DNA of 8,571 nt. Source: CBDCWA01 sp046048295. Lineage in GTDB: Bacteria > Pseudomonadota > Alphaproteobacteria > Rhizobiales > Hyphomicrobiaceae. Position numbers and translations under genes: made by a program. The first letter of the stretch is position 1; the number at the start of each line of letters is the position of its first letter. The notes beneath the pieces are model-generated. The model was not told where the DNA came from. It ran no database searches and saw only the letters and a program-made list of their open reading frames with translations. Of the stretch, positions 1 to 5,827 are shown piece after piece. Location: positions 1-8,571 of the forward strand of contig JBJOGJ010000171.1 of the NCBI GenBank assembly GCA_046048295.1, read 5' to 3'.

Positions 1-47
1 CCGGCCTTCAATCCACTGGCTCTTGCGATACGGGAAGGAAACGGGAC

Positions 48-779
48 ATGGCATACGAAAGCTGGCGCGGCCTCATCGGGCTCATCAAACCGACCATGCG
101 GGCGGGATCGCTCGAGGAGTTGATCCGCATGCTGCCGGAGGGCATCGGCGTGTTGCCGTTCTTCCTCGACATCCAGCGCGGTACGACAGAAGAGTTCAAG
201 CGCGCTTCAGAACCCTATGAGCCCTTCATCGAGCGGCTCGCTGAGAAGGGCTGCGACCTTATCCATCCAGAGGGGGCGCCGCCGTTCATGATGCTCGGCT
301 ACAAGGGCGAGGCGGAGTTGCTCAAGAAGTGGGAGAAGAAGTACAAGGTCCCGCTGTTCACCTCGGGCACCAACCATGTAAGGGCGCTGAAGGCTTTCAA
401 GGCAAAAAAGATTGTCGGCGTTACGTACTTCACCGGCGAGATCAACAATGTCTTCGGCCGCTACTTCGAGGAGGCTGGTTTCGACGTGCTCGCAATGGAA
501 GGAATCGACGTCGCCTTCGACAAGGTGGGCCTCCTCTCACCGGAACAGGTTTATGCGCACACCAAGCGCGCCTTTCTGGCCAACTCCAAGGCCGACGCGA
601 TCTACATGCTCGGGTCGGGTTGGAAGGTGCTGCCCGTAATCGACATGCTCGAGCAGGATCTCGGGGTCCCGGTCATCCACCCGGTGCCGGCGCGTTGCTG
701 GGAAATCCAGAAGCGGCTGCACATCAAGGAGCCGGTCGAAGGATTCGGCCGGCTGCTTGCCGAGATGCTGCCTGGCTAG
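48..779 (+). CDS. Asp/Glu racemase / maleate isomerase / arylmalonate decarboxylase-fold protein
   Basis: A 243-residue protein, the usual length for cytoplasmic Asp/Glu racemase superfamily members (maleate cis-trans isomerase, arylmalonate decarboxylase, hydantoin racemase). These enzymes work on small carboxylic acids using one or two cysteines placed symmetrically in two Rossmann-like halves. The family pattern shows in GCDLIHPEGAPP (residues 68-79, end of the first half), the inter-domain stretch KKIVGVTYFTGEINN (120-134), and ADAIYMLGSGW followed by VIDMLEQDLGVPVI (182-210), which matches the second-cysteine loop and its trailing helix and strand. At the expected catalytic positions I read Glu75/Gly76 and Gly189 rather than Cys; the only cysteines are C69 and C217. 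Its substrate and even its reaction type therefore cannot be assigned. The start is the first ATG, with GGGAAGGAA about 7 bases upstream; the frame is open to the window edge, so a longer form is not excluded. It converges on groES with only 7 bases between the stop codons. Confidence 0.82.
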   Translation: MAYESWRGLIGLIKPTMRAGSLEELIRMLPEGIGVLPFFLDIQRGTTEEFKRASEPYEPFIERLAEKGCDLIHPEGAPPFMMLGYKGEAELLKKWEKKYKVPLFTSGTNHVRALKAFKAKKIVGVTYFTGEINNVFGRYFEEAGFDVLAMEGIDVAFDKVGLLSPEQVYAHTKRAFLANSKADAIYMLGSGWKVLPVIDMLEQDLGVPVIHPVPARCWEIQKRLHIKEPVEGFGRLLAEMLPG

Positions 780-786
780 GGGCTGC

Positions 787-1179
787 TCAGTCGTCGCAGC
801 AGTCGCCGTCGTGGATGTGGTCCAGAGGGCATGCGGTGGCGGCAGCACCTGCCGCTCCCGCGGCGGCGGCGGCGCGAACCGAGACCTTGGCCGCGCCGTC
901 GACAACGCCGAGCACGTCAGACTCGCGGAGGATGAGATAGTCGTTGCCGTCGATCTTGACCTCGGAGCCCGACCACTGGCCGTAGACAATCCGGTCACCA
1001 GGCTTGATTCCAAGTGGGGTGCGCTTGCCCTTGCCATCAAGCGTGCCGTTGCCGACTGCCAGGACCTTGCCCTCGTGCGGCTTCTTCTGGGCACTATCGG
1101 GGAGGAAAATCGAGCCTCTTTTTTCTTCGGATTTTGCGACCTCGACAACGATGCGGTCGTGCAACGGGCGAATGTTCAT
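787..1179 (-). CDS. groES: GroES-like co-chaperonin (Cpn10) with Cys/His-rich C-terminal tail
   Basis: A 130-residue protein. Residues 1-95 are a complete Cpn10 domain: the opening NIRPLHDRIVVE, a mobile loop with the GroEL-contacting hydrophobic tripeptide (RGSIFLPDSA, residues 21-30), the roof hairpin region 43-60, PGDRIVYG (60-67), and the closing strand YLILRESDVLGVV (81-93). Ordinary GroES ends there, at about 95-97 residues. This one continues with an Ala/Gly-rich linker (96-116) and a tail holding C117, H121, H123, C127, C128 and five aspartates. The layout resembles Helicobacter pylori HspA, a GroES whose Cys/His tail binds nickel. GroES caps the GroEL ring in the cytoplasm during protein folding; metal binding here is inference. 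GAGGA lies 7 bases before the ATG. No groEL follows, since the next gene downstream runs on the other strand, so this is probably an extra, stand-alone copy. No CIRCE element (TTAGCACTC-N9-GAGTGCTAA) was seen upstream. Confidence 0.93.
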   Translation of the reverse strand: MNIRPLHDRIVVEVAKSEEKRGSIFLPDSAQKKPHEGKVLAVGNGTLDGKGKRTPLGIKPGDRIVYGQWSGSEVKIDGNDYLILRESDVLGVVDGAAKVSVRAAAAAGAAGAAATACPLDHIHDGDCCDD

Positions 1180-1215
1180 GCGAGCGTCCTCAGTCTTTGC
1201 TGTTCTTGTTCGACA

Positions 1216-1234
1216 GGCGCCTGATGAAGGCGCT
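1216..1234. other. Hairpin-forming inverted repeat between the glycosyltransferase gene and groES
   Basis: GCGCCT-GATGA-AGGCGC forms a perfect 6-bp stem with a 5-base loop, plus a flanking G-T pair. It lies 18 bases past the glycosyltransferase stop codon and about 37 bases before the groES start, on their shared strand. No T-run follows on either strand, so it is not a classical intrinsic terminator. It could be an attenuating or mRNA-stabilising hairpin in the groES leader, or chance in GC-rich DNA. Confidence 0.3.
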
Positions 1235-1251
1235 CAAGTTAGAGCCGGGAG

Positions 1252-2496
1252 TCACGGGCCTGTCAATTCCGCCTTCGGGCAAGCAGCCTTTGCGGAATCG
1301 GCAATCGCCTGCTGCCAAATTCGGCCGAGCCTGTCGGCAAGGATCGACCAATCGTTGTGCTGGGCGACGTGCGCACAGCCTGCTTCGGCCATTCGAGCAT
1401 GATTTGCCGGGTGTTCGAGGGCATCGACCAGGGCGGCGGAAAACGATTCCGGGTCGTCGGCATTTGCGAAGTGGGTGCCGTCGATGAGATCAAGTCCCTC
1501 CGCGCCAACAGTCGTCGAGACGACGGGCAGGCGGGCGGCCAGGGCCTCGAGGATTTTCAGTCGGGAGCCGCCGCCGATGCGGAGTGGAACGGCCATCGCG
1601 GCTGCCTCGCGCATGTACGGGCGTACGTCCGCTACGTCGGCGGCAAGCGTCGCGCCGGGTTCGGTCGCAATGCGCTGGACCAGGCCGGACGGTGCGTGGC
1701 GCCCGACGATACTGAGGCGGGCATCCGGCAGTCTCATTCTCACGCGGGGCCAGATTTCCCTCAGCAGGAAATCAATTCCGTCCAGGTTGGGCCGCCAGTC
1801 GAGTGCGCCCAGAAACAGTATCGTCCGCGAACCGGCCTGCCGGCCTGTCTTCGCAAAGTAAGCGGTATCGACGCCGTTCTCGATGACTTCGGAGGAAAAG
1901 TGGCCGTAGAGATTTCGGGCAAGTGCGGCATCTTCCCGGCTCACCGCGATGACGCGGCTCACACGCGGGAAGATCCGCGCTTCATGCGCCATCATCTTTC
2001 GCCACTGCGTGGTGAAGTAGGCTCGCTTGAGAGGGTTCGTCTCGACGTCGCGGAAGCGCTGCCAGATCAGGGCTTCAACGTTGTGAGCCTGCAGCACGAC
2101 TGGCGACTGGTTTGCATCCAGGCAGTAGTCATAGCCGACCCATTCGAGTTGCCAGAGGTCCGGCGGCTGACTTGCTGCATGACGTTGGACGGCTGCCCTC
2201 ATGCTGGCAAGGGTGTGGGACGTGACGGAATAGGGTTTGTCAGAGGCGAGGTTGGCAAGCAGGCGCATGTAGAAGCGAATGCCGTGCTTCCTGGGAAGCG
2301 GGGCTTCGACAAGAATGGGCGAAATCCGATGATCGCGGAAGAAGGTCTCGACGTCGGCGTCCGGTGCCGTCTCGGCGCGCCCGATATAGGTAATTTCGAA
2401 GCTATCGGCCAGCCCGAGGAGTAGGTTGAGGGTTCGCAGACGCTTGCCGGACGTTGGCGGGTAGGAAACGTCGCCATCGATCACTGTCACGCGCAT
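1252..2496 (-). CDS. GT-B fold glycosyltransferase, GT4-like (PEP-CTERM/EpsH1 Stp1-like)
   Basis: A 414-residue glycosyltransferase that would move a sugar from a nucleotide-sugar donor onto a glycan or lipid-linked acceptor at the inner face of the membrane. The N-terminal acceptor half starts MRVTVIDGDVSYPPTSGKRL, with a Gly/Lys/Arg loop after the first strand, and contains QAHNVEALIW (136-145). The C-terminal donor half starts at ILFLGALDWRPNLDG (226-240), then LSIVGR (261-266), VADVRPYM (288-295), and the donor-site segment PLRIGGGSRLKILEALA (304-320), where E317 is the family's conserved Glu, followed by PVVST and GAEGLDL. The ALDWRPN(L)DG signature and overall order recall the Stp1-like group linked to PEP-CTERM/exosortase exopolysaccharide systems, but no exosortase or other polysaccharide gene is present, so the substrate is unknown. 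The start at 2496 is chosen because GGAGG sits 7 bases upstream and the GT fold begins there; a longer in-frame ATG at 2706 would add 70 residues without domain character. Confidence 0.9.
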   Translation of the reverse strand: MRVTVIDGDVSYPPTSGKRLRTLNLLLGLADSFEITYIGRAETAPDADVETFFRDHRISPILVEAPLPRKHGIRFYMRLLANLASDKPYSVTSHTLASMRAAVQRHAASQPPDLWQLEWVGYDYCLDANQSPVVLQAHNVEALIWQRFRDVETNPLKRAYFTTQWRKMMAHEARIFPRVSRVIAVSREDAALARNLYGHFSSEVIENGVDTAYFAKTGRQAGSRTILFLGALDWRPNLDGIDFLLREIWPRVRMRLPDARLSIVGRHAPSGLVQRIATEPGATLAADVADVRPYMREAAAMAVPLRIGGGSRLKILEALAARLPVVSTTVGAEGLDLIDGTHFANADDPESFSAALVDALEHPANHARMAEAGCAHVAQHNDWSILADRLGRIWQQAIADSAKAACPKAELTGP

Positions 2497-2503
2497 TCGA
2501 TAT

Positions 2504-2508
2504 CCTCC
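2504..2508 (-). promoter_or_regulatory. Ribosome binding site fixing the glycosyltransferase start
   Basis: GGAGG on the minus strand, 7 bases before the ATG at 2496. It supports the 414-residue protein over the 70-residue-longer in-frame reading, which would overlap the small lipoprotein gene. Confidence 0.7.
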
Positions 2509-2626
2509 GTGTCCGACGCCGAATTGTCCGCCGGCGGTTGGAGGACGTTCTAGTTGCAATTTGGCGCAAGCGCGGAGGGATGTGCAGTTATGGTTTAGGC
2601 AGATCGGCGCGACGCGGTCGCCTCCG

Positions 2627-2773
2627 TCATGGGCCCTTGTCGTTGGCTTCCTCATGGGCAGTTCGGGCCCAATCCGGCATCGGGGTTCCGGCGACAGAAT
2701 TGCCACCGCAGGCCGCGAGTCCTAACGTGCTCATGCAGATTGCCAGCACCAGCGCCAGCCTGATCGTTGTCAT
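2627..2773 (-). CDS. Small putative lipoprotein, 48 residues
   Basis: A short reading frame with a textbook lipoprotein signal. MTTIR is followed by a hydrophobic stretch LALVLAICMSTLGLA and a lipobox LAAC with C22 as the lipidated residue; the mature part is 27 residues (CGGNSVAGTP...NDKGP). Gly at +2 and +3 after Cys, rather than Asp, suggests outer-membrane sorting if Lol rules of enteric bacteria apply. The size is like entericidins, but I do not recognise the mature sequence. The gene lies alone between moaE (77 bases upstream) and the glycosyltransferase (130 bases downstream), same strand. The ribosome site is weak (ACGGGG 5-6 bases before the ATG), and an AT-rich segment at about 2803-2822, the most AT-rich of this stretch, lies upstream and could hold a promoter. 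Function unknown; the signal peptide is what argues against a chance frame. Confidence 0.6.
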   Translation of the reverse strand: MTTIRLALVLAICMSTLGLAACGGNSVAGTPMPDWARTAHEEANDKGP

Positions 2774-2850
2774 CGAATGCCCCGTTTGCCGCTAGAGAAC
2801 ATGATTAAGCATTAACACGTATTCCATGCGGCCACATGATGGCAAGACTT

Positions 2851-3303
2851 CTACTTCCGGTTCCAGCGTTCCACGGCCCGGTCGTCGGACTCGCGCGCAT
2901 CGACCCACTCACCTTCGTTGCCCGGGCCGGCTTCCTTTTTCCAGAAGGGGGCCTGCGTTTTGAGGTAGTCCATCAGGAACTCGGCAGCTTCGAAGGCAGC
3001 CTGGCGATGTGGCGAGCAGGTGATGACGAGAACGATGTTGTCACCGGGGCGGAGTTCGCCGTAGCGGTGGATGATCAGGCTCGCCTGGAGCGGCCAGCGC
3101 TCAAGTGCCTCGGTCTCGACGCGTTCGAGTTCGCGTTCTGTCATGCCCGGGTAATGCTCGAGGGTCATCGTTTCGATCCCGCCGATACTCCCACGGACGG
3201 AACCGGTGAACGTCACGGTGGCGCCGATGTCGGTCCTTCCAGCGGTCAGCGCGCGTATTTCCGCAGCGAGATCGAAGTCCTCCTTCTGGACGCGCACGGG
3301 CAT
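2851..3303 (-). CDS. moaE: Molybdopterin synthase catalytic (large) subunit MoaE
   Basis: MoaE, with thiocarboxylated MoaD, inserts two sulfurs into cyclic pyranopterin monophosphate to make molybdopterin, in the cytoplasm. The protein is 150 residues, the normal length. Visible hallmarks: VTFTGSVRGS (30-39), whose R37 is an expected active-site arginine; LEHYPGMTE (48-56); HRYGELRPGD (79-88); SPHRQAAF (97-104); and YLKTQAPFWKKE (113-124), where K115 and K122 correspond to the catalytic lysines K119 and K126 of the E. coli enzyme. GGAGG within the end of moaD lies 8 bases before the ATG, and only 3 bases separate the two genes. Nothing looks broken. No other moa or moe genes are in the window. 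Confidence 0.97.
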   Translation of the reverse strand: MPVRVQKEDFDLAAEIRALTAGRTDIGATVTFTGSVRGSIGGIETMTLEHYPGMTERELERVETEALERWPLQASLIIHRYGELRPGDNIVLVITCSPHRQAAFEAAEFLMDYLKTQAPFWKKEAGPGNEGEWVDARESDDRAVERWNRK

Positions 3304-3306
3304 CGG

Positions 3307-3564
3307 TCAGCCTCCGGTTACCGGCGGGAAGAAGGCGATCTCGCGGGCGCCGGCAATAGGCGCGTCATGTTTGACGTGCGCTTGATTGATCGCTGCGCGG
3401 ATGGCGGTACCTTTCTCGAAGGCGTGTGCAAACTCGGGTCCCCGCGACTTCAACCATACGATGACGTCTGCGATGGTCTCCGTACCGGGAGGGAGTTCGA
3501 CGGTCTCGTCGGCAATGCCGGTCCGCTCGCGGACCCAGGCGAAATAGAGCAGCTTGACCGTCAT
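3307..3564 (-). CDS. moaD: Molybdopterin synthase sulfur-carrier (small) subunit MoaD
   Basis: An 85-residue ubiquitin-fold sulfur carrier. It starts MTVKLLYFAWVRERTG, the usual MoaD first strand and helix, contains VELPPGTETIADVIVWL (22-38), and ends in AFFPPVTGG. The terminal Gly-Gly is the essential feature: MoeB adenylates it, it becomes a thiocarboxylate, and it donates sulfur in the MoaE active site. The start at 3564 has GGAGG 6 bases upstream and overlaps the pgsA stop codon as ATGA, so translation is probably coupled to pgsA. A longer in-frame ATG at 3747 exists but lies deep inside pgsA and gives an Arg-rich, non-homologous extension. Confidence 0.96.
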   Translation of the reverse strand: MTVKLLYFAWVRERTGIADETVELPPGTETIADVIVWLKSRGPEFAHAFEKGTAIRAAINQAHVKHDAPIAGAREIAFFPPVTGG

Positions 3565-4154
3565 GGGTACCCTCCGATGGCGCGGGACAGTGCAGCCCGC
3601 AGGTAGCCGTAACCTGTCCAAATAGTAAGCAGGGCGGCAAGCCACAGCAAGGCGATGCCGGTTGCATGCAGCCCTAGAAGGATGCTGTCGCCTGCAGGGC
3701 CGGCGACGAACACGCCGAGTGCCAGCATCTGGACTGCAGTTTTCCACTTTGAAAGCCAGGTGACGTGGACGGTGACGTCGAGGCCGGCAAGGTACTCGCG
3801 GAGGCCGGACACGAGGATCTCGCGGCAGAGCACGATGACCGCCGCATAGACGGCCATGCCATCAATCGTGTTGTCGTGGACGAGCATGACGAGCGTGGCG
3901 CCAACCAGCAACTTGTCGGCGATCGGGTCGAGCATGCGGCCAAGCTCGGATTGCTGCTGCCAAATCCTGGCCAGATAGCCGTCGAGCCAGTCCGTGGCGC
4001 TTGCCGCTGCGAAGATGCCGAGGGCCAGCCAGCGCCCTGCCTCCTGAGGCACCAGCGCCATGCAGACGACGAGTGCCGGCACGGCAGCGATGCGACCGAT
4101 AGTCAGCAGGTTCGGGATGGTGAGTATGCGGGCGGGCGCTGCAACGTGATCCAT
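3561..4154 (-). CDS. pgsA: CDP-diacylglycerol-glycerol-3-phosphate 3-phosphatidyltransferase
   Basis: Integral inner-membrane enzyme making phosphatidylglycerophosphate, the committed step to phosphatidylglycerol and cardiolipin. The CDP-alcohol phosphotransferase motif D-x2-D-G-x2-A-R-x8-G-x3-D-x3-D is complete: D55, D58-G59, A62-R63, G72, D76, D80. NLLTIGRI (15-22) before it and the later REILVSGLRE (111-120) and SKWKTAVQM (135-143) blocks are typical of PgsA rather than phosphatidylserine or phosphatidylcholine synthases. Hydrophobic segments lie near residues 20-35, 42-54, 83-93, 100-112, 140-153 and 160-182. At 197 residues it has a normal length. The ribosome site is weak (GAGAG, 9 bases upstream). 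It heads the pgsA-moaD-moaE run, overlapping moaD by 4 bases. In many alphaproteobacteria uvrC precedes pgsA; here the upstream neighbour is a divergent UbiD gene. Confidence 0.96.
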   Translation of the reverse strand: MDHVAAPARILTIPNLLTIGRIAAVPALVVCMALVPQEAGRWLALGIFAAASATDWLDGYLARIWQQQSELGRMLDPIADKLLVGATLVMLVHDNTIDGMAVYAAVIVLCREILVSGLREYLAGLDVTVHVTWLSKWKTAVQMLALGVFVAGPAGDSILLGLHATGIALLWLAALLTIWTGYGYLRAALSRAIGGYP

Positions 4155-4225
4155 GAGGCGGTACTCTCATCACCGGGCGGAGGAGCCGTCAAGCAAAGCG
4201 TTTTCTGGTAGCCGCCCGGATTGGA

Positions 4226-4254
4226 TTGGCTTTCGCCGAAGCATCCTCTAGTGT
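4226..4254 (+). promoter_or_regulatory. Possible sigma-70-type promoter for the ubiD-like operon
   Basis: TTGGCT and TAGTGT with a 17-base spacer, in the divergent region between pgsA and the UbiD gene. The match to consensus is moderate (four of six at -35, three of six at -10). It would give a leader of about 100 bases before the UbiD start. Read by eye only. Confidence 0.25.
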
Positions 4255-4296
4255 GTCACGACATTGCGCCCGGGCAGCCTAAGGATGGCTCGCTAT

Positions 4297-4310
4297 TCCA
4301 ATGATTTGGA
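4297..4310. promoter_or_regulatory. Short inverted repeat upstream of the UbiD gene, possible operator
   Basis: TCCAA-TGAT-TTGGA, a perfect 5-bp inverted repeat with a 4-base centre, sits in the most AT-rich part of the divergent region, 54 bases before the UbiD start. Its size and position fit a dimeric repressor site downstream of the proposed promoter, but no regulator gene is in the window and the repeat is short enough to arise by chance. Confidence 0.2.
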
Positions 4311-4364
4311 TGTCCGCGCAGCGAATTTCCAGTCACAGCCGCTTGGGCTAATCGGGAGACAGAG

Positions 4365-5816
4365 ATGGAGCATACCGGGACCATGGTGCACTACCGCGGG
4401 TTGCGCGAGTGGATCGAGAAGGTCGACAGCTTTGGCGAGCTGAAGCGGGTGAGCGGCGCGCATTGGGACGTCGAGATGGGGTCGCTGACCCAACTCGTGA
4501 CCGAGAAAGCCAACAATTCGGCTCCGGCGCTGTTGTTCGACGATGTTCCCGGCTATCCCAAGGGCTACCGTACCATGTACGGCCACTTCTCGACCATCAA
4601 GCGCGTGGCGCTGACGCTCGGCCTGCCGCTCGAGTACAATCGTAAGGTTGATATCGTTAAGGCGTACCACCAGCGTCTCTCCAACCTGAAGCCGCTTCCC
4701 GTGAAGGAGGTGCAGACCGGCCCTATCCTCGAGAACGTCATCACCGGCGACGATGTCGACGTGCTGAAGTTTCCGGTGCCGCGGCATCATGAGCAGGATA
4801 CCCACAGATACATCGGAACTGCTGATCTGTGCATGACGCAGGATCCGGATTCCGGCTGGTACAACCTTGGGGCCTACCGTTGCCAAGTCTACGATGCCAA
4901 GCGTATCGGCTGCCAGATCACCGAAGGCAAGCACGGGCGCATCCACCGCGACAAGAATTTCGAGCGCGGCCAGTCGATGAAGTTTGTCATCATCGTCGGC
5001 CAGGACCCGCTGCTCTACATGCTCTCTGCCAGTCCGCTTCCGGAAGGTCACAGCGAGCTCGAGATCGCGGGCGGCCTGCGGGGTGAGCCCATCGAGGTGA
5101 TCCGCGGCCCATGGTCCGGCTTCCCGATTCCGGCCGATTGCGAAATCGCTATCGAATGCGAGGCGGTGCCCGGGCAGGTGCTGCCGGAAGGACCGTTCGG
5201 CGAATGGATGGGCTATTATTCCGATGATACCGTTCCGAGGCCTTACCTCAATGTGAAGACCATACTTCACCGGAACGATCCGATCATTTGCTGCGCGCCG
5301 CAGCATAAACCGATCGACGAGACGGGACTGCTGAAAGGCATCGCGGGGTGCGCGGAGATCTGGCGCTCGCTCGAGGCTTGCGGTGTGCCGGAAGTTCTGG
5401 GGGTCTGGAACCACGAGGCAGGTCCCGCAACGCGCTTTACGGTTGTGCAGATCAAACAGCGCTACCCGGGACATGCCCGCCAGGCGCTGCATATCGCCTC
5501 ATCCTGCCAGGGCGGTGCCTACAACGGGAAGTGGACCGTTGTGGTGGACGAGGACATCGATGCCGGCGAACTTGGTGAGGTGCTGTGGGCGATGTGCACG
5601 CGTTTCGATCCCGATACCGATATCGACATCATCCAGAAGGCGTGGTCTTCCAAGCGCGATCCGATGTACAAGCCAGGCAACTTCAACAGCCGCATCCTCA
5701 TCGATGCATGCATTCCCTATGAGCAGAAGCTGAAGGGCACTTTCCCGACCGTCGTCGAGGTTTCTTCCGAACTCGGCAACCGGCTCAAGGCAAAGTTCCC
5801 GGACCTCTTCAAGTAG
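4365..5816 (+). CDS. UbiD-family prenylated-FMN-dependent (de)carboxylase
   Basis: A 483-residue member of the UbiD family, which reversibly decarboxylates aromatic, heteroaromatic or alpha,beta-unsaturated acids in the cytoplasm using prenylated FMN, a metal ion and K+. The catalytic set is present. GWYNLGAYRCQV holds N167 (metal) and R172. SELEIAGGLRGEP (230-242) holds E231, the likely metal ligand. LPEGPFGEWMGYYS (273-286) gives E275 and E280, matching the R173/E277/E282 triad of A. niger Fdc1. The N-terminal part (MVHYRGLREWIEKVDSFGEL) and C-terminal VVDEDIDAGELGEVLWAM are also typical. Nothing marks it as the ubiquinone-pathway enzyme, and its partners point to catabolism; the substrate is not predictable. 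The start at 4365 follows GGGAGA by 5 bases; M7 (4383) is an alternative. It is followed after 11 bases by the Mo hydroxylase gene, so the two are likely co-transcribed. No UbiX flavin prenyltransferase is in the window. Confidence 0.94.
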   Translation: MEHTGTMVHYRGLREWIEKVDSFGELKRVSGAHWDVEMGSLTQLVTEKANNSAPALLFDDVPGYPKGYRTMYGHFSTIKRVALTLGLPLEYNRKVDIVKAYHQRLSNLKPLPVKEVQTGPILENVITGDDVDVLKFPVPRHHEQDTHRYIGTADLCMTQDPDSGWYNLGAYRCQVYDAKRIGCQITEGKHGRIHRDKNFERGQSMKFVIIVGQDPLLYMLSASPLPEGHSELEIAGGLRGEPIEVIRGPWSGFPIPADCEIAIECEAVPGQVLPEGPFGEWMGYYSDDTVPRPYLNVKTILHRNDPIICCAPQHKPIDETGLLKGIAGCAEIWRSLEACGVPEVLGVWNHEAGPATRFTVVQIKQRYPGHARQALHIASSCQGGAYNGKWTVVVDEDIDAGELGEVLWAMCTRFDPDTDIDIIQKAWSSKRDPMYKPGNFNSRILIDACIPYEQKLKGTFPTVVEVSSELGNRLKAKFPDLFK

Positions 5817-5827
5817 GGACGAACGAC

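Noticed and set aside
1..47. End of an upstream gene at the left edge
   Set aside because: All three plus frames are open through this short stretch, so no specific gene end can be supported.
782..801. GCTGC...GCAGC inverted repeat at the convergent gene ends as a terminator
   Set aside because: Stem of only 5 bp inside the groES tail codons and no T-run.
1357..2424. Plus-strand open frame (355 codons) opposite the glycosyltransferase
   Set aside because: Mirror of a well-supported GT gene; no family features.
2609..2621. GCGAC-GCG-GTCGC hairpin just past the lipoprotein stop
   Set aside because: Short stem, 3-base loop and no T-run; expected by chance in GC-rich DNA.
2497..2706. 70-residue N-terminal extension of the glycosyltransferase in the same frame
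   Set aside because: It has no domain character, overlaps the lipoprotein gene, and the ATG at 2496 has a strong GGAGG site and the proper GT-B N-terminus.
2825..2838. Near-palindrome CATGCGGCCACATG downstream of moaE
   Set aside because: Two mismatches, short and without a T-run; could be an operator but nothing supports it beyond symmetry.
2836..3606. Plus-strand open frame (256 codons) opposite moaE and moaD
   Set aside because: Shadow of two confidently identified genes.
3565..3747. 61-residue upstream extension of MoaD
   Set aside because: Lies inside pgsA, is Arg-rich shadow coding, and the ATG at 3564 has its own ribosome site and the standard MoaD N-terminus.
4164..4192. TTGACG -35-like box on the minus strand before pgsA
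   Set aside because: The matching -10 would be poor (TGAGAG) and leave almost no leader before the pgsA start.
4293..5492. Long open frame (399 codons) antisense to the UbiD gene
   Set aside because: Composition is Arg/His/Leu/Asp-rich shadow coding with no recognisable domain; the plus strand holds a complete UbiD with catalytic residues.
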